Assembly: GCF_011046485.1 (NCBI RefSeq)
Contig: NZ_CP049256.1
Coordinates: 310,001-374,000, forward strand
Reading direction: 5' to 3'
DNA length: 64,000 bases
Origin: Microbacterium sp. 4R-513
GTDB lineage: Bacteria; Actinomycetota; Actinomycetes; Actinomycetales; Microbacteriaceae
Under the pieces are notes generated by a model. The model saw only the letters and a program-made list of their open reading frames with translations, did not search any database and was not told the DNA's origin. A program made the position numbers and the translations under genes. Of this stretch, positions 10,966 through 19,325 are shown piece after piece. Position 1 is the stretch's first letter, and each line of letters begins with the position of its first letter.

Positions 10966-12062
10966 CAGGCGCCCGCCCCCGCGAGCGCGTTGACCGCCTC
11001 CACGATCCGTTCGAGATCGCCCTGCGAAAGCAAGGGGTGCACGGGCAGGGACACCACCTCACTGGCCGCGCGCTCTGTCTCGGGAAGGTCCAGTCCCGGC
11101 GCGAAATGCATGAGAGACGGGAGTCGGTGGTTCGGGATGGGGTAGTACACCCCGCTGCCGATCGCGTACTCCTCTTTCAAGGCAGCGACGAAGCCGTCGC
11201 GATCATCGCGCACACGGATCGTGTACTGGTGGTAGACGTGACGCGCGCCGTCCGCGACGGGCGGAACCACGACGCCCACGAGGTTCGCATCGAGGAATGC
11301 GGCGTTCGCGCGGCGACTCTCGGTCCAGGCATCCACCTTGGTGAGCTGAACCCGACCGATGGCAGCGTGGATGTCGGTCATGCGGGCGTTGAAGCCGATG
11401 ACCTCGTTCTCGTACTGGCGCTCCATTCCCTGGTTGCGCAGAAGCCGCGCTCGACGTGCGATGTCGTCGTGCGCAGCGGAGATCATGCCGCCCTCCCCAC
11501 TGGTCATGTTCTTGGTCGGGTAGAGCGAGAACATCCCGAAGACGCCGAACGTGCCCACGGGCCGACCGGCGAGCGCGGCGCCGTGCGCCTGGGCGGCATC
11601 CTCATAGATCGCTATACCGCGAGCCTCAGCGAGGGCGCCCAACTCATCCATCCGCGCTGGGTGACCGTACAGGTGAACGGGCATGATGCCCTTGGTGCGG
11701 TCGGTGACTGCCGCCTCGACCGCGACAGGGTCGAGGGTGAAAGAGTCGGGCTCGATGTCCGCGAAGACCGGCGTCGCGCCGGTGAGCGCGACCGAATTGG
11801 CCGTCGCAGCGAACGTGAAGGAAGGGACGATCACCTCGTCACCGGGGCCGACACCAGCCGCGAGCAGTCCCAGATGCAGGCCGGCGGTCCCCGAATTGAC
11901 CGCAACAACGGGGCGGCCCTCTACGAAGTGGTCCGCGAACTCTCGCTCGAACGCCGCGACCTCAGGACCCTGTGCGACCATGCCGCTCTGCAGCACGCGG
12001 TCGACCGCCGCGCGCTCGTCGTCGCCGATGAGCGGCTTGGCCGCCGGGATGAAGGCCGTCAT
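10965..12062 (-). CDS. DegT/DnrJ/EryC1 PLP-dependent sugar aminotransferase
   Basis: The protein has 365 residues, normal for DegT sugar aminotransferases. The segment GIAIYEDAAQAHGAA holds the PLP-contacting aspartate, and FSLYPTKNMTSGEGG holds the Schiff-base lysine. These enzymes move an amino group from glutamate to a keto-sugar nucleotide, here probably the 3-keto product of the adjoining oxidoreductase. Its ATG overlaps the acyltransferase stop by 4 bp and its stop overlaps the oxidoreductase start by 1 bp. The ATG at 12062 is taken over one at 12122 because of this overlap and because MTAFIPAAKP is the normal family beginning. Confidence 0.9.
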   Translation of the reverse strand: MTAFIPAAKPLIGDDERAAVDRVLQSGMVAQGPEVAAFEREFADHFVEGRPVVAVNSGTAGLHLGLLAAGVGPGDEVIVPSFTFAATANSVALTGATPVFADIEPDSFTLDPVAVEAAVTDRTKGIMPVHLYGHPARMDELGALAEARGIAIYEDAAQAHGAALAGRPVGTFGVFGMFSLYPTKNMTSGEGGMISAAHDDIARRARLLRNQGMERQYENEVIGFNARMTDIHAAIGRVQLTKVDAWTESRRANAAFLDANLVGVVVPPVADGARHVYHQYTIRVRDDRDGFVAALKEEYAIGSGVYYPIPNHRLPSLMHFAPGLDLPETERAASEVVSLPVHPLLSQGDLERIVEAVNALAGAGA

Positions 12063-12679
12063 GAGTCCTCCTGACTGAGAAGCCCGTCGGCTTCGATGTA
12101 GATGTCTTGCGTGATGGGGCAACGCCAGCGGCCCGCCCCCTCATCGACGAGGGGAACGCCGGCTCGGCCGACCCAGCCGACGCGACGAGCGGGAACGCCG
12201 ACGACGAGGGCGTAGTCCGGGACGTCCTTGACGACCACGGCGCCTGCTGCGACGGTTGCCCACGCACCGACCGTGACCGGCGCCACGCAGGTCGCGCGCG
12301 CGCCGATCGACGCGCCGGTCTTGATGGTGACACCGACGGGCCGCCAGTCGTGGGCATTCTTGAGGCTGCCGTCGGGATTGATCGCACGTGGATAGGTGTC
12401 GTTCGTCAAGACCACCGCCGGCCCGATGAAGACCCCGTCTCCGAGGGAGGCCGGCTCGTAGACCAGCGCATAGTTCTGCACTTTGCAGTTGTCGCCCATG
12501 GTGACGCCCGTGCCGATGTACGCACCGCGCCCGACGACGCAATTCCGTCCGAGCCGCGCGCCCTCTCGAACCTGCGCCAGGTGCCAGATCGACGTGCCAC
12601 CCCCGAGCACCACGTCCGCGGCTACGTCCGCCGAAGGGACGACGCGGACGGAGGTGTTCTCGGGGCTCGTTCCTGACAC
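12059..12679 (-). CDS. Hexapeptide-repeat sugar N-acyltransferase (WlbB/WbpD-like)
   Basis: A 206-residue protein whose first 170 residues are repeated hexapeptides ([LIV]GxxxX) of a left-handed parallel beta-helix, with the conserved VLTNDTYPRA loop and APVTVGAWATVAAGAVV near the end of the helix. It resembles WlbB/WbpD, trimeric enzymes that acetylate the 3-amino group of UDP-sugars with acetyl-CoA. It is the first gene of the amino-sugar cassette. The GTG at 12679 is chosen because TAGGCT lies 8 nt before it, which predicts a leaderless message; the longer open frame to 13024 runs through the divergent gene. A short C-terminal extension after residue 175 is unusual but not diagnostic. Confidence 0.87.
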   Translation of the reverse strand: MSGTSPENTSVRVVPSADVAADVVLGGGTSIWHLAQVREGARLGRNCVVGRGAYIGTGVTMGDNCKVQNYALVYEPASLGDGVFIGPAVVLTNDTYPRAINPDGSLKNAHDWRPVGVTIKTGASIGARATCVAPVTVGAWATVAAGAVVVKDVPDYALVVGVPARRVGWVGRAGVPLVDEGAGRWRCPITQDIYIEADGLLSQEDS

Positions 12680-12687
12680 GTCTGCCA

Positions 12688-12747
12688 AGCCTAGTCGAGC
12701 GACCCTCGTCGTCCATCTCGGAGCCCCCGGAAACGCCCCCGTACGAT
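12688..12747. promoter_or_regulatory. Divergent leaderless promoters of the amino-sugar cassette and DUF2142 copy 2
   Basis: On the minus strand TAGGCT (12688-12693) lies 8 nt from the acyltransferase GTG; on the plus strand TACGAT (12742-12747) lies 7 nt from the ATG at 12755. Both positions predict transcripts starting at the start codon. The 75-bp gap has nothing else that I recognise. Confidence 0.45.
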
Positions 12748-12754
12748 GGAAGGC

Positions 12755-14344
12755 ATGACTGGGGGAAGACGAACGCGCGCGCTCGCGGCCGCGATTGCCG
12801 TGCCGGTGCTCATCTTCGTGACACTGGCAGCGTGGGCGTTCGCATCGCCTGTCGGCTCGACGCCCGATGACAACTTCCACCTCGCATCCATCTGGTGCGG
12901 TCTGGGCGATCGACCGGGCATCTGCGAAGAGTCCGGCAATCCCGAGACGCGACTCGTGCCGTCGCCCATCATCAACGCGCCGTGCTACGCCTACCATCCC
13001 GAGGCGAGCGCGGACTGCTGGCATCCTGAGCAGCCAGGGCTGTCCGAGGCCAGCTGGATGAACGCCAACGGGCTCTATCCGCCGCTGTTCTACGCGACGA
13101 TGAGCGTGTTCGTCGGTCCGGACGTGGTCGCCTCCGTCGTCACGATGAGGCTCTTCAACGCCGCGCTCGCCGTCGGCATGCTGACCGGATTGTTCTTCGC
13201 CCTCCCACGGCGCGCGAGACCGGCCCTCGTCATCTCCGCACTCGCATCGGCTGTGCCCCTCGGCTTGTTCATCATCCCCTCGACCAACCCGTCATCCTGG
13301 GCGATCCTCGCCTCCATGACGATCTGGGTTGCGCTCTATGGCGCTTTCACGACGACCGGAAGGCGGCAGATCGTCCTCGGTGCCATCGCCGTGCTCGGCG
13401 CCGTCATCGGTGCAGGTGCGCGAGCGGATGCCGCGGCCTTCGCCGTCTTCGCCGTCGCCATCGCGGCCATCCTCGGTGCGCGCAGACGTCGGCCACTCCT
13501 CGTTCCCCTCGCCTCTGCGGCGCTTGTCGTCATCGTGAGTATCGCCTTCTTCCTGACGTCCGGTCAGAGCGATGTGGTCTCATCGGGTCTTCCGAATGAG
13601 AACCCACCCCTGAGCCTCACCCAGCAGCTCGCGAACATCGTGGGCATCCCGATCCTCTGGCTCGACGCATTCGGCGGCTCAGGGCTCGGCTGGCTCGACA
13701 CCGCGGTCCCCGCAGTCGTGACGGTCCTCGGGTTCGGCGCGTTCTGCGGTGCGATCTTCGTCGGGATCCACCGTGTTGGTCTCCGGCGGGCGATCGCCCT
13801 GACGCTCGCGTTCGCTGCTCTCTGGCTCGTGCCCTTCGTGCTGTTCAACCAGTCCCACGCGTCGGTCGGAAGCATCGTTCAGTCCCGCTATCTCCTGCCG
13901 TTGATGATCATCTTGGTCGGAGTCGCGAGCCTGGCACCGCGGATCCTCCATTCCTGGCGCGGAACGCGGATGCTCGTGGCCGGCGCCGCTCTGAGCCTCG
14001 CCATGGCCGTCGCGCTGCACTACAACATTCGCCGCTACACCGTGGGAGCGGACAGCAACGCAGTCGATCCGGGCCGGGATGCCGAGTGGTGGTGGGCCAC
14101 CGCGCCCTCGCCACTGGCGATCTGGGTGATCGGTTCGCTCGCTTTCGCCGCGGTGTTCGTCGTCCTCTGGTTCGTCTTGCGCGAGGTGTCGGACCAGCCG
14201 GACATCGATGAAACCGTTGCCGTCCCGACGACAGACACCGAAGCATCGCCGAAGCGGGTCGCCGCGATCCGAACGGATGCGGAGGGAACGTCCGGAATCG
14301 ACGGTCCTCGGACCGACGCTCCTGACGCTCAGACCTCTCGGTAG
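12755..14344 (+). CDS. DUF2142 membrane protein, copy 2
   Basis: This 529-residue protein aligns along its length with copy 1 at 4687: first helix, then TPDDNFHLASIWCGLGDRPG, matching cysteines, LYPPLFYATMSVFVG, the NPSSWAI and GWLDTAVP blocks and the same helix series. It adds a polar C-terminal tail of about 60 residues that copy 1 lacks. The family and likely glycan role are as inferred there; the acidic PDDNFH motif is kept. The start at 12755 (not 12746) aligns with copy 1 and sits 7 nt from a -10 box. Its 3' end overlaps the convergent GT2 gene by 16 bp, just as copy 1 overlaps its own convergent neighbour. Confidence 0.82.
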   Translation: MTGGRRTRALAAAIAVPVLIFVTLAAWAFASPVGSTPDDNFHLASIWCGLGDRPGICEESGNPETRLVPSPIINAPCYAYHPEASADCWHPEQPGLSEASWMNANGLYPPLFYATMSVFVGPDVVASVVTMRLFNAALAVGMLTGLFFALPRRARPALVISALASAVPLGLFIIPSTNPSSWAILASMTIWVALYGAFTTTGRRQIVLGAIAVLGAVIGAGARADAAAFAVFAVAIAAILGARRRRPLLVPLASAALVVIVSIAFFLTSGQSDVVSSGLPNENPPLSLTQQLANIVGIPILWLDAFGGSGLGWLDTAVPAVVTVLGFGAFCGAIFVGIHRVGLRRAIALTLAFAALWLVPFVLFNQSHASVGSIVQSRYLLPLMIILVGVASLAPRILHSWRGTRMLVAGAALSLAMAVALHYNIRRYTVGADSNAVDPGRDAEWWWATAPSPLAIWVIGSLAFAAVFVVLWFVLREVSDQPDIDETVAVPTTDTEASPKRVAAIRTDAEGTSGIDGPRTDAPDAQTSR

Positions 14345-15189
14345 GCGACTCCGTCGCGCAGTCCGCGGAAGAAGGCTCCGACCTTCTTCGGCCGTCCCCG
14401 TTCGCAGACGAGCACCTTGATCCACGCCTTCGCCGCGTACCGGACGTCATCGCGGAACCACTTGCCCGGGCCGAATCGCCGAACGACGATCACGCGGTTA
14501 CGCGACGTGTAGTAGTGACGCATCGGCGAGTAGTTCGCGAGATACACCTTGCGCCACAGGAAGCGGGCCGGCTCGGAGTCGCCGAATCTGTGGTCCAGCA
14601 GCGTGTCGAACACCTTGAGGTTCGTGTAGCCCGCGCGGGCCGCCCGCAGCGAGATGTCGTGGTCCACATAGTCGATGAACAGCGCCTCGTCGTGCAGGCC
14701 GATCTCGTCGAGCAGAGCTCGTGAGAAGAGGGCGCCGGATGAGATCAGCGCCTCGATCGGCGCGCTGCCCTGCCCCCGGTCGGCGTCGTAGACGTTCCCC
14801 GTCTCCGCCGCGCGCAGCGCCGGTCCGACGATCCCCACCTTCACGTCCGTCCGCGCCCGAGCCCTGTGCAGAGCATCGAGCATGCCGTCCGCGACGGTGC
14901 TGTCCTGGTCGAAGATCCAGACGAAGTCGAACCCGGCATCCAGGGCCGCCCGCATCCCCGCATTGAATCCGGCGGCGACTCCGACGTTGCCGTCCTGCTC
15001 CAGGACCGTGACACGATCCGCGTCGAGATCGTCGAGGGTTGCTCGGGATGCCTCGTCCGGCGAGTTGTTCACCACGAAGACGTGCGGCACCTGCGTGAGC
15101 AGCCGAGCGACGTTGTGGCGGATCTCATCGGTCGGGTGGTAGGCCAGGACGACCCCGGCCGTCCGCTCGGCGTCGTCAGGCACGGTCAC
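14329..15189 (-). CDS. GT2 rhamnosyltransferase-like enzyme
   Basis: The 286-residue protein has GVVLAYHPTDEIRHNVARLL, VFVVNNSPDEA and FVWIFDQDSTVADG. The DQDS motif in the metal-binding place and the DGNVGVAAGFNAG block are typical of the RfbF/WbbL-like rhamnosyltransferase branch of GT2, consistent with the dTDP-rhamnose genes at 21-25 kb. It is the last gene of an operon with Wzm and Wzt, and its GTG start overlaps the Wzt stop by 14 bp. A second GTG two codons later is possible. The acceptor is unknown, and other 6-deoxyhexose donors cannot be excluded. Confidence 0.82.
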   Translation of the reverse strand: MTVPDDAERTAGVVLAYHPTDEIRHNVARLLTQVPHVFVVNNSPDEASRATLDDLDADRVTVLEQDGNVGVAAGFNAGMRAALDAGFDFVWIFDQDSTVADGMLDALHRARARTDVKVGIVGPALRAAETGNVYDADRGQGSAPIEALISSGALFSRALLDEIGLHDEALFIDYVDHDISLRAARAGYTNLKVFDTLLDHRFGDSEPARFLWRKVYLANYSPMRHYYTSRNRVIVVRRFGPGKWFRDDVRYAAKAWIKVLVCERGRPKKVGAFFRGLRDGVAYREV

Positions 15190-16387
15190 CGCTGCCCGCG
15201 GCGGCCACCGAGACGGCGGCAGCGACGGTCCCGAACGTCGGGTGCTCGCTCGTGACGGTGAACAGCGCGCCCTGCATGAGGCCGTGGCTGCTCTCTTCGC
15301 TCACGCCGGCCGCGTTGGCGTTGACGTAGTACTGCCCGGGGCCGAGGTACACCTCTTCGATCCGCAGGTCGACCTGCACGGGACCCGAGATGGGTGCCAG
15401 GCGCACACCCAGCACCTCGGTGTTGCTGGCCAGGGCCATGTGGCCGAGGGGCGTGTCGATGCTGAACCCGAGCTCCCACCGCTCGATCGGCCGGAGCGAG
15501 TCCACGTGCACGCGGATGGTGAGGGGTGCTCCCGCAGCAACGCTGCGCGTCGGCTCGCCGTCCGCATCCAGGAGCTCGATCCGCTTGACCTGGATCGGGT
15601 GCATCGTGCCCTCGGCCGGGATCTCCCCGACCCGCCGGCCGTCGAGCACGTCGCGCAGTGCGCCGATCGCGGCGTTGGTGTCGCCGTCGAACACCACCTT
15701 GCCGTCGCTGAGCACGATCCCCCGGTCGCAGAGCTCGGCCACCTGCTGCGCGGAGTGGCTCACGAGGATGATCGTGCGGCCCTCTTCGCGGAACTGGGCG
15801 ATCCGCTCCATGCACTTGCGCTGGAACGCCTCGTCACCGACCGCAAGCACCTCGTCGACGAGGAGGATGTCGGGGTCCGTGTGCACCGCGACCGCGAACG
15901 CGAGTCGGACGTACATGCCGGACGAGTAGAACTTCACGGCGGTCTCGATGAAGTCGCCGATGCCGCTGAAGGCGACGATCGCATCGAACTGCCGATCGAT
16001 CTCGTCCCGAGTGAGACCGAGGATCGAGGCATTCAGATAGACGTTCTCGCGACCGCTGAGGTCGGGATGGAACCCGGCGCCGAGTTCGAGGAGTGCCGCC
16101 ATGCGACCGCGGGTCTCGATCTTCCCCGACGAGGGCGCGACGATGCCGCCGATGAGCTTCAGAAGCGTGCTCTTGCCGGACCCGTTGGCGCCCATGAGAC
16201 CGACAGTCGTGCCTGCCTGGATCGACAACGTGACCTGGTCGACGGCGATGAAGTCCTGCCGATGGGCGTTCCCCAAACGGCCGAAGTAGACGATGCGGTC
16301 TTTGAGGTTGTTGTCCTTGCGGACGATGAAGTGCTTGCTGACGTCGGTGACGCGCACGAGGTCGGGGCGAGGGGTTGCCGTGTCCAT
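15176..16387 (-). CDS. Polysaccharide export ABC transporter ATP-binding protein (Wzt type)
   Basis: The 403-residue protein has an ABC ATPase half: Walker A GANGSGKS at about 66-73, YSSGMYVRLAFAVA as signature region, and Walker B ILLVDEVLAVGD. After about residue 250 comes an extra beta-rich domain like the Wzt C-terminal domain, which binds the capped end of the glycan in O-antigen export. The partner permease gene ends in its start codon (TGATG). The extra domain suggests that this exporter reads a terminal modification on its polymer; none of the genes here is an obvious terminator methyltransferase or kinase. A longer frame to 16789 is rejected. Confidence 0.92.
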   Translation of the reverse strand: MDTATPRPDLVRVTDVSKHFIVRKDNNLKDRIVYFGRLGNAHRQDFIAVDQVTLSIQAGTTVGLMGANGSGKSTLLKLIGGIVAPSSGKIETRGRMAALLELGAGFHPDLSGRENVYLNASILGLTRDEIDRQFDAIVAFSGIGDFIETAVKFYSSGMYVRLAFAVAVHTDPDILLVDEVLAVGDEAFQRKCMERIAQFREEGRTIILVSHSAQQVAELCDRGIVLSDGKVVFDGDTNAAIGALRDVLDGRRVGEIPAEGTMHPIQVKRIELLDADGEPTRSVAAGAPLTIRVHVDSLRPIERWELGFSIDTPLGHMALASNTEVLGVRLAPISGPVQVDLRIEEVYLGPGQYYVNANAAGVSEESSHGLMQGALFTVTSEHPTFGTVAAAVSVAAAGSGDRA

Positions 16388-17298
16388 CAGAGTTCCTGTG
16401 CGAAGTTGCCCTGCATGCGCACGAACGCACGATGGGAGATGAAGAGAAACACGAGACCGATGATGCCGGCGATGACCATGCGGAGCCCGAGGTTGTCGGG
16501 ATAGTCGGCGGGTGTGCCGGCGTTCCAGAACGCCTTGTGGAAGCCCAGGACGCCGATGGTGATCGGATTGGCCGCATAGACCTCGAGCACCCACGGGGGC
16601 AGTGAGAAGTTGGCGATGGAGTCGGTGACCATCTGCCAGGAGTAGACGATCGGTGAGCCCCACATAGCGAGCATCATGACGACCTCGGTGAGGTACTGGA
16701 TGTCGCGCAGGTAGACGTTCAAGGCCGCCAGCAGAAGCCCGATCGCGACCCCCCAGACGACGATGAGCCCCACCGAGGGGAAGAACCACAGCATCTGCGG
16801 AGGTGGCGGCAGGGCACCGAGAACAAGCGCCGCGAGCACCAGGATGAGCAGCTGCACGAGGAACATGAAGGATGCCGCCCCGACGCTGGCGAGCGGGAAG
16901 ATCTCACGCGGCAGATAGATCTTCTTCACCAGCCCGGCGTTTCCGATGATGGACCCGGTCGCACCGAAGACCATGTCGCTGAAGAACGCGAACAGCGTCA
17001 GGCCGGAGAACAGGTAGATCGCGAACTGGTCGATGCCTCGCGCAGCGCCCAGGAACTGGCCGAGGACGATGAAATACATCAGGAACTGGATGAGCGGACG
17101 GATGACCGTCCAGAGGAAGCCGAGCGCGCTGTCGCGGTAGCGCGCCTGCAGATCGCGACGGACGAGGAGGTTGAGAAGCTCGCGGCGGGCGAGGATCTCA
17201 CCGATCTTGCCGCCGCGGCCCCTCGGCCGGGGACCGCGGTCGTCGATGACGGTGAACGGCTCAGCCGCGAGCCGTGCGAAACGTGCAGAAGTGTCCAA
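16387..17298 (-). CDS. Polysaccharide export ABC transporter permease (Wzm/TagG type)
   Basis: The 303-residue protein has about 40 cytosolic residues and then six membrane helices. The segment LLVRRDLQARYRDSALGFLW before helix 1 is the family signature seen in Wzm and TagG. It pairs with the ATPase that overlaps it by 1 bp and would export a lipid-linked glycan. The annotated start is a TTG at 17298 with no strong ribosome-binding site, so the true start could differ by a few codons; TATAGT (minus strand, 17330-17335) lies about 31 nt upstream. It heads the wzm-wzt-GT2 operon, downstream of the two rgpF genes. Confidence 0.9.
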   Translation of the reverse strand: MDTSARFARLAAEPFTVIDDRGPRPRGRGGKIGEILARRELLNLLVRRDLQARYRDSALGFLWTVIRPLIQFLMYFIVLGQFLGAARGIDQFAIYLFSGLTLFAFFSDMVFGATGSIIGNAGLVKKIYLPREIFPLASVGAASFMFLVQLLILVLAALVLGALPPPPQMLWFFPSVGLIVVWGVAIGLLLAALNVYLRDIQYLTEVVMMLAMWGSPIVYSWQMVTDSIANFSLPPWVLEVYAANPITIGVLGFHKAFWNAGTPADYPDNLGLRMVIAGIIGLVFLFISHRAFVRMQGNFAQEL

Positions 17299-17329
17299 AA
17301 GAGGTACTCGCTATCGGGTCAACCAGAGA

Positions 17330-17335
17330 ACTATA
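17330..17335 (-). promoter_or_regulatory. -10 box of the wzm-wzt operon
   Basis: TATAGT on the minus strand is the best -10 hexamer seen in the polysaccharide region. It predicts a start about 25 nt before the wzm start codon, in the 68-bp gap after rgpF copy 1. Confidence 0.45.
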
Positions 17336-17366
17336 GCCGCACGCTCATGCGCGGCCGGTGTCGGGC

Positions 17367-19325
17367 TCATCGGCGCCATCGCCGCAGGGCACCTGCGACA
17401 GTAGAGCCGGGGTGACGGAGGCGTCGCGCCCAGCGTCCGAGAAATCTGTCCGGCTCCAGAGCGCCGAGGATCCTGCCTTCCGCGCCCGGGTGGTTGAGGC
17501 GAAGGTACATGCGGAGGAAGTCCCTCGCGCGCCCTTGCCCGACGTACCCGGCACGCCGGATGAAGCGGATCTGCTCGTAGGAATACCCCGGCGTGGTGGC
17601 CGAGAGTTCATCGAAGTTGAACTCGAAGGCGGTGTGCGAGATCGACGTGTACTCGGCGGTGGCCACCGTGCGGGTGTGGTACCCCAGCTCCGCTGCCGCG
17701 TATGAGGGCATCCGCTCGAGGATGTGGGCGAGCCCCCCGTCGCGGTAGGCCTCGGCTCCGCCGAACTCGTCGTAGCGCCACTCACGCTCGACGAGCGGAC
17801 GCAGCGCCTCCGGCCGTGCGATGTACATGGAGCCGTAGGGCGCCAACGGCGAGATGTCGTCGAGAGGAACACGGATGCCGAGCTCCGCCGCGAGCTTCTC
17901 GAACCCCGGCTTGTTGGACCACCATCCGCGGCCCATCGTCGGATACCCGATGTGGATCATCGGGGGGTAGACGAGCCCCAGGCCCGGCTCGCGCTGGAAG
18001 AGCGCGAGGACGTTCGCCGTGTAGCCGGGGCTCGCGAGCAGATTCTCGAACTGCTGCGACTTGAAATGCCGGCCGACGTTGAACCCGTCCTGCGGCGTCT
18101 TCTTGGAATGCAGCTTGACCACGAGGTCGTATCGGCCGCCGAGCAGCACGTCGCGGCATCCGATGAGAAAAGCGCTCTGGTCGCGACCGTCGTTGACGAC
18201 CACCCGGACATCGACTTCGCCCCGGGTGGGGCGGTCGGCGATGATGCTGCCGATAGCCTCCGCCTTCTCGGCGGTCGGCGTGGTCACGACCAGATCGTAG
18301 GGACCGGGAAGGGTGTCGGCGAGATCGAGCATCTCGTCGGTCATGTCCTCGTAGAAGATGTGAGCCGTCACGACGGTGCGCAGCGGGCGATCGGGATCGT
18401 ATGAGCCGTCGACATGCGGAAGGACATCGAAGAGGCCGGCGTCGGCATTGAGATCGCGTGGCGGGACGTTGCGGGCGAGGTGGCGCAGTGCCACCTCGAC
18501 GGGGTACCCGGCACGTGCCGCCTTCGCGAGGGTCCACCGACCGATCAGGGAATGCCGGTCGAGGAACGGCGGCCACTCCGCGAAGGGACGGCAGCGCAGG
18601 AGCGGGCAGCCCGCGTCGATCAGCTCCTCCGGCGCGAGGAGCGACGCGTTGGTGAAGCCGCGCTCTGCCGTGGGAAAGGCGACGTCGACGGTGTAGCCGC
18701 GGTCGGTGAAGTGCTCGGTGAAGGTCGCCTCGTGCTTGAGGACGGCGTCGAAGTATGACGGCATCGCCGGAAGATCCCGCCAGTACGACGCCCACTCCTC
18801 GGACAGGAACATCTCCCGCCGCACCGCGATCCAGAACGACTGCAAGTGGTACGGCAGCACACCCTTGCCCGTGAACGGATTCGGCTCCTCCCGCGCATGA
18901 TCGGTCATCCCCCAGAAATGAACCGCACGCTCCCCCATCCGCTCGAACACCGGACCATACGGACGCACCGGACCGAACCACGTGTCATTGGTCAGCAGAA
19001 CCTCATCGAACTCCGCCAGACCCGCACCCACATGATCCAGCGCCGCCTTGTGCGCCCAGATGTCGAAGCCCTCGTTGTCCCGCACCAGGATCTCGTCCGA
19101 CACCGGCTCCAACGCCGCCCGACCCTGATCGGTCAACTTCCCGTTGACCACCACCAGCACCCGCGCCGCATGCTCACGCAACCCCGACAACGCCAACGGA
19201 ATGTAGTCATCCACATCCCCGCGCCGATCGAACACCACGTACACCACAAGACGACGACCACCCACCGGGAAAACACCCGGCGCAGCCACCCGGACACCCA
19301 GACCGGCACCTGCTCCCGACGTCAC
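17367..19325 (-). CDS. RgpF-type rhamnan synthesis protein, copy 1
   Basis: The 652-residue protein matches the rhamnan synthesis F family, glycosyltransferase-like proteins that act in assembly of rhamnose-containing wall polysaccharides. The N-terminal part has LVVYVVFDRRGDVDDYIP and LVRDNEGFDIWAHKAAL; the C-terminal part has VVKLHSKKTPQDGF and SPLAPYGSMYIARPEAL. Residues from about 10 to 215 are almost identical to copy 2 at both protein and DNA level, while the rest is only moderately similar. In the shared tract leucine is TTG and valine GTG far more often than in the rest of the gene. The GTG start at 19325 overlaps the stop of copy 2 (GTGA), so both are cotranslated. Confidence 0.85.
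   Translation of the reverse strand: MTSGAGAGLGVRVAAPGVFPVGGRRLVVYVVFDRRGDVDDYIPLALSGLREHAARVLVVVNGKLTDQGRAALEPVSDEILVRDNEGFDIWAHKAALDHVGAGLAEFDEVLLTNDTWFGPVRPYGPVFERMGERAVHFWGMTDHAREEPNPFTGKGVLPYHLQSFWIAVRREMFLSEEWASYWRDLPAMPSYFDAVLKHEATFTEHFTDRGYTVDVAFPTAERGFTNASLLAPEELIDAGCPLLRCRPFAEWPPFLDRHSLIGRWTLAKAARAGYPVEVALRHLARNVPPRDLNADAGLFDVLPHVDGSYDPDRPLRTVVTAHIFYEDMTDEMLDLADTLPGPYDLVVTTPTAEKAEAIGSIIADRPTRGEVDVRVVVNDGRDQSAFLIGCRDVLLGGRYDLVVKLHSKKTPQDGFNVGRHFKSQQFENLLASPGYTANVLALFQREPGLGLVYPPMIHIGYPTMGRGWWSNKPGFEKLAAELGIRVPLDDISPLAPYGSMYIARPEALRPLVEREWRYDEFGGAEAYRDGGLAHILERMPSYAAAELGYHTRTVATAEYTSISHTAFEFNFDELSATTPGYSYEQIRFIRRAGYVGQGRARDFLRMYLRLNHPGAEGRILGALEPDRFLGRWARRLRHPGSTVAGALRRWRR
18678..19293 (-). 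repeat. 616-bp near-identical tract, rgpF copy 1 side
   Basis: This tract pairs with 20645-21260 at a constant offset of 1967 bp. Reading both by eye I found one difference, an A/G at 18954 versus 20921 that changes Phe to Leu. Similarity drops sharply on both sides. Confidence 0.9.
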
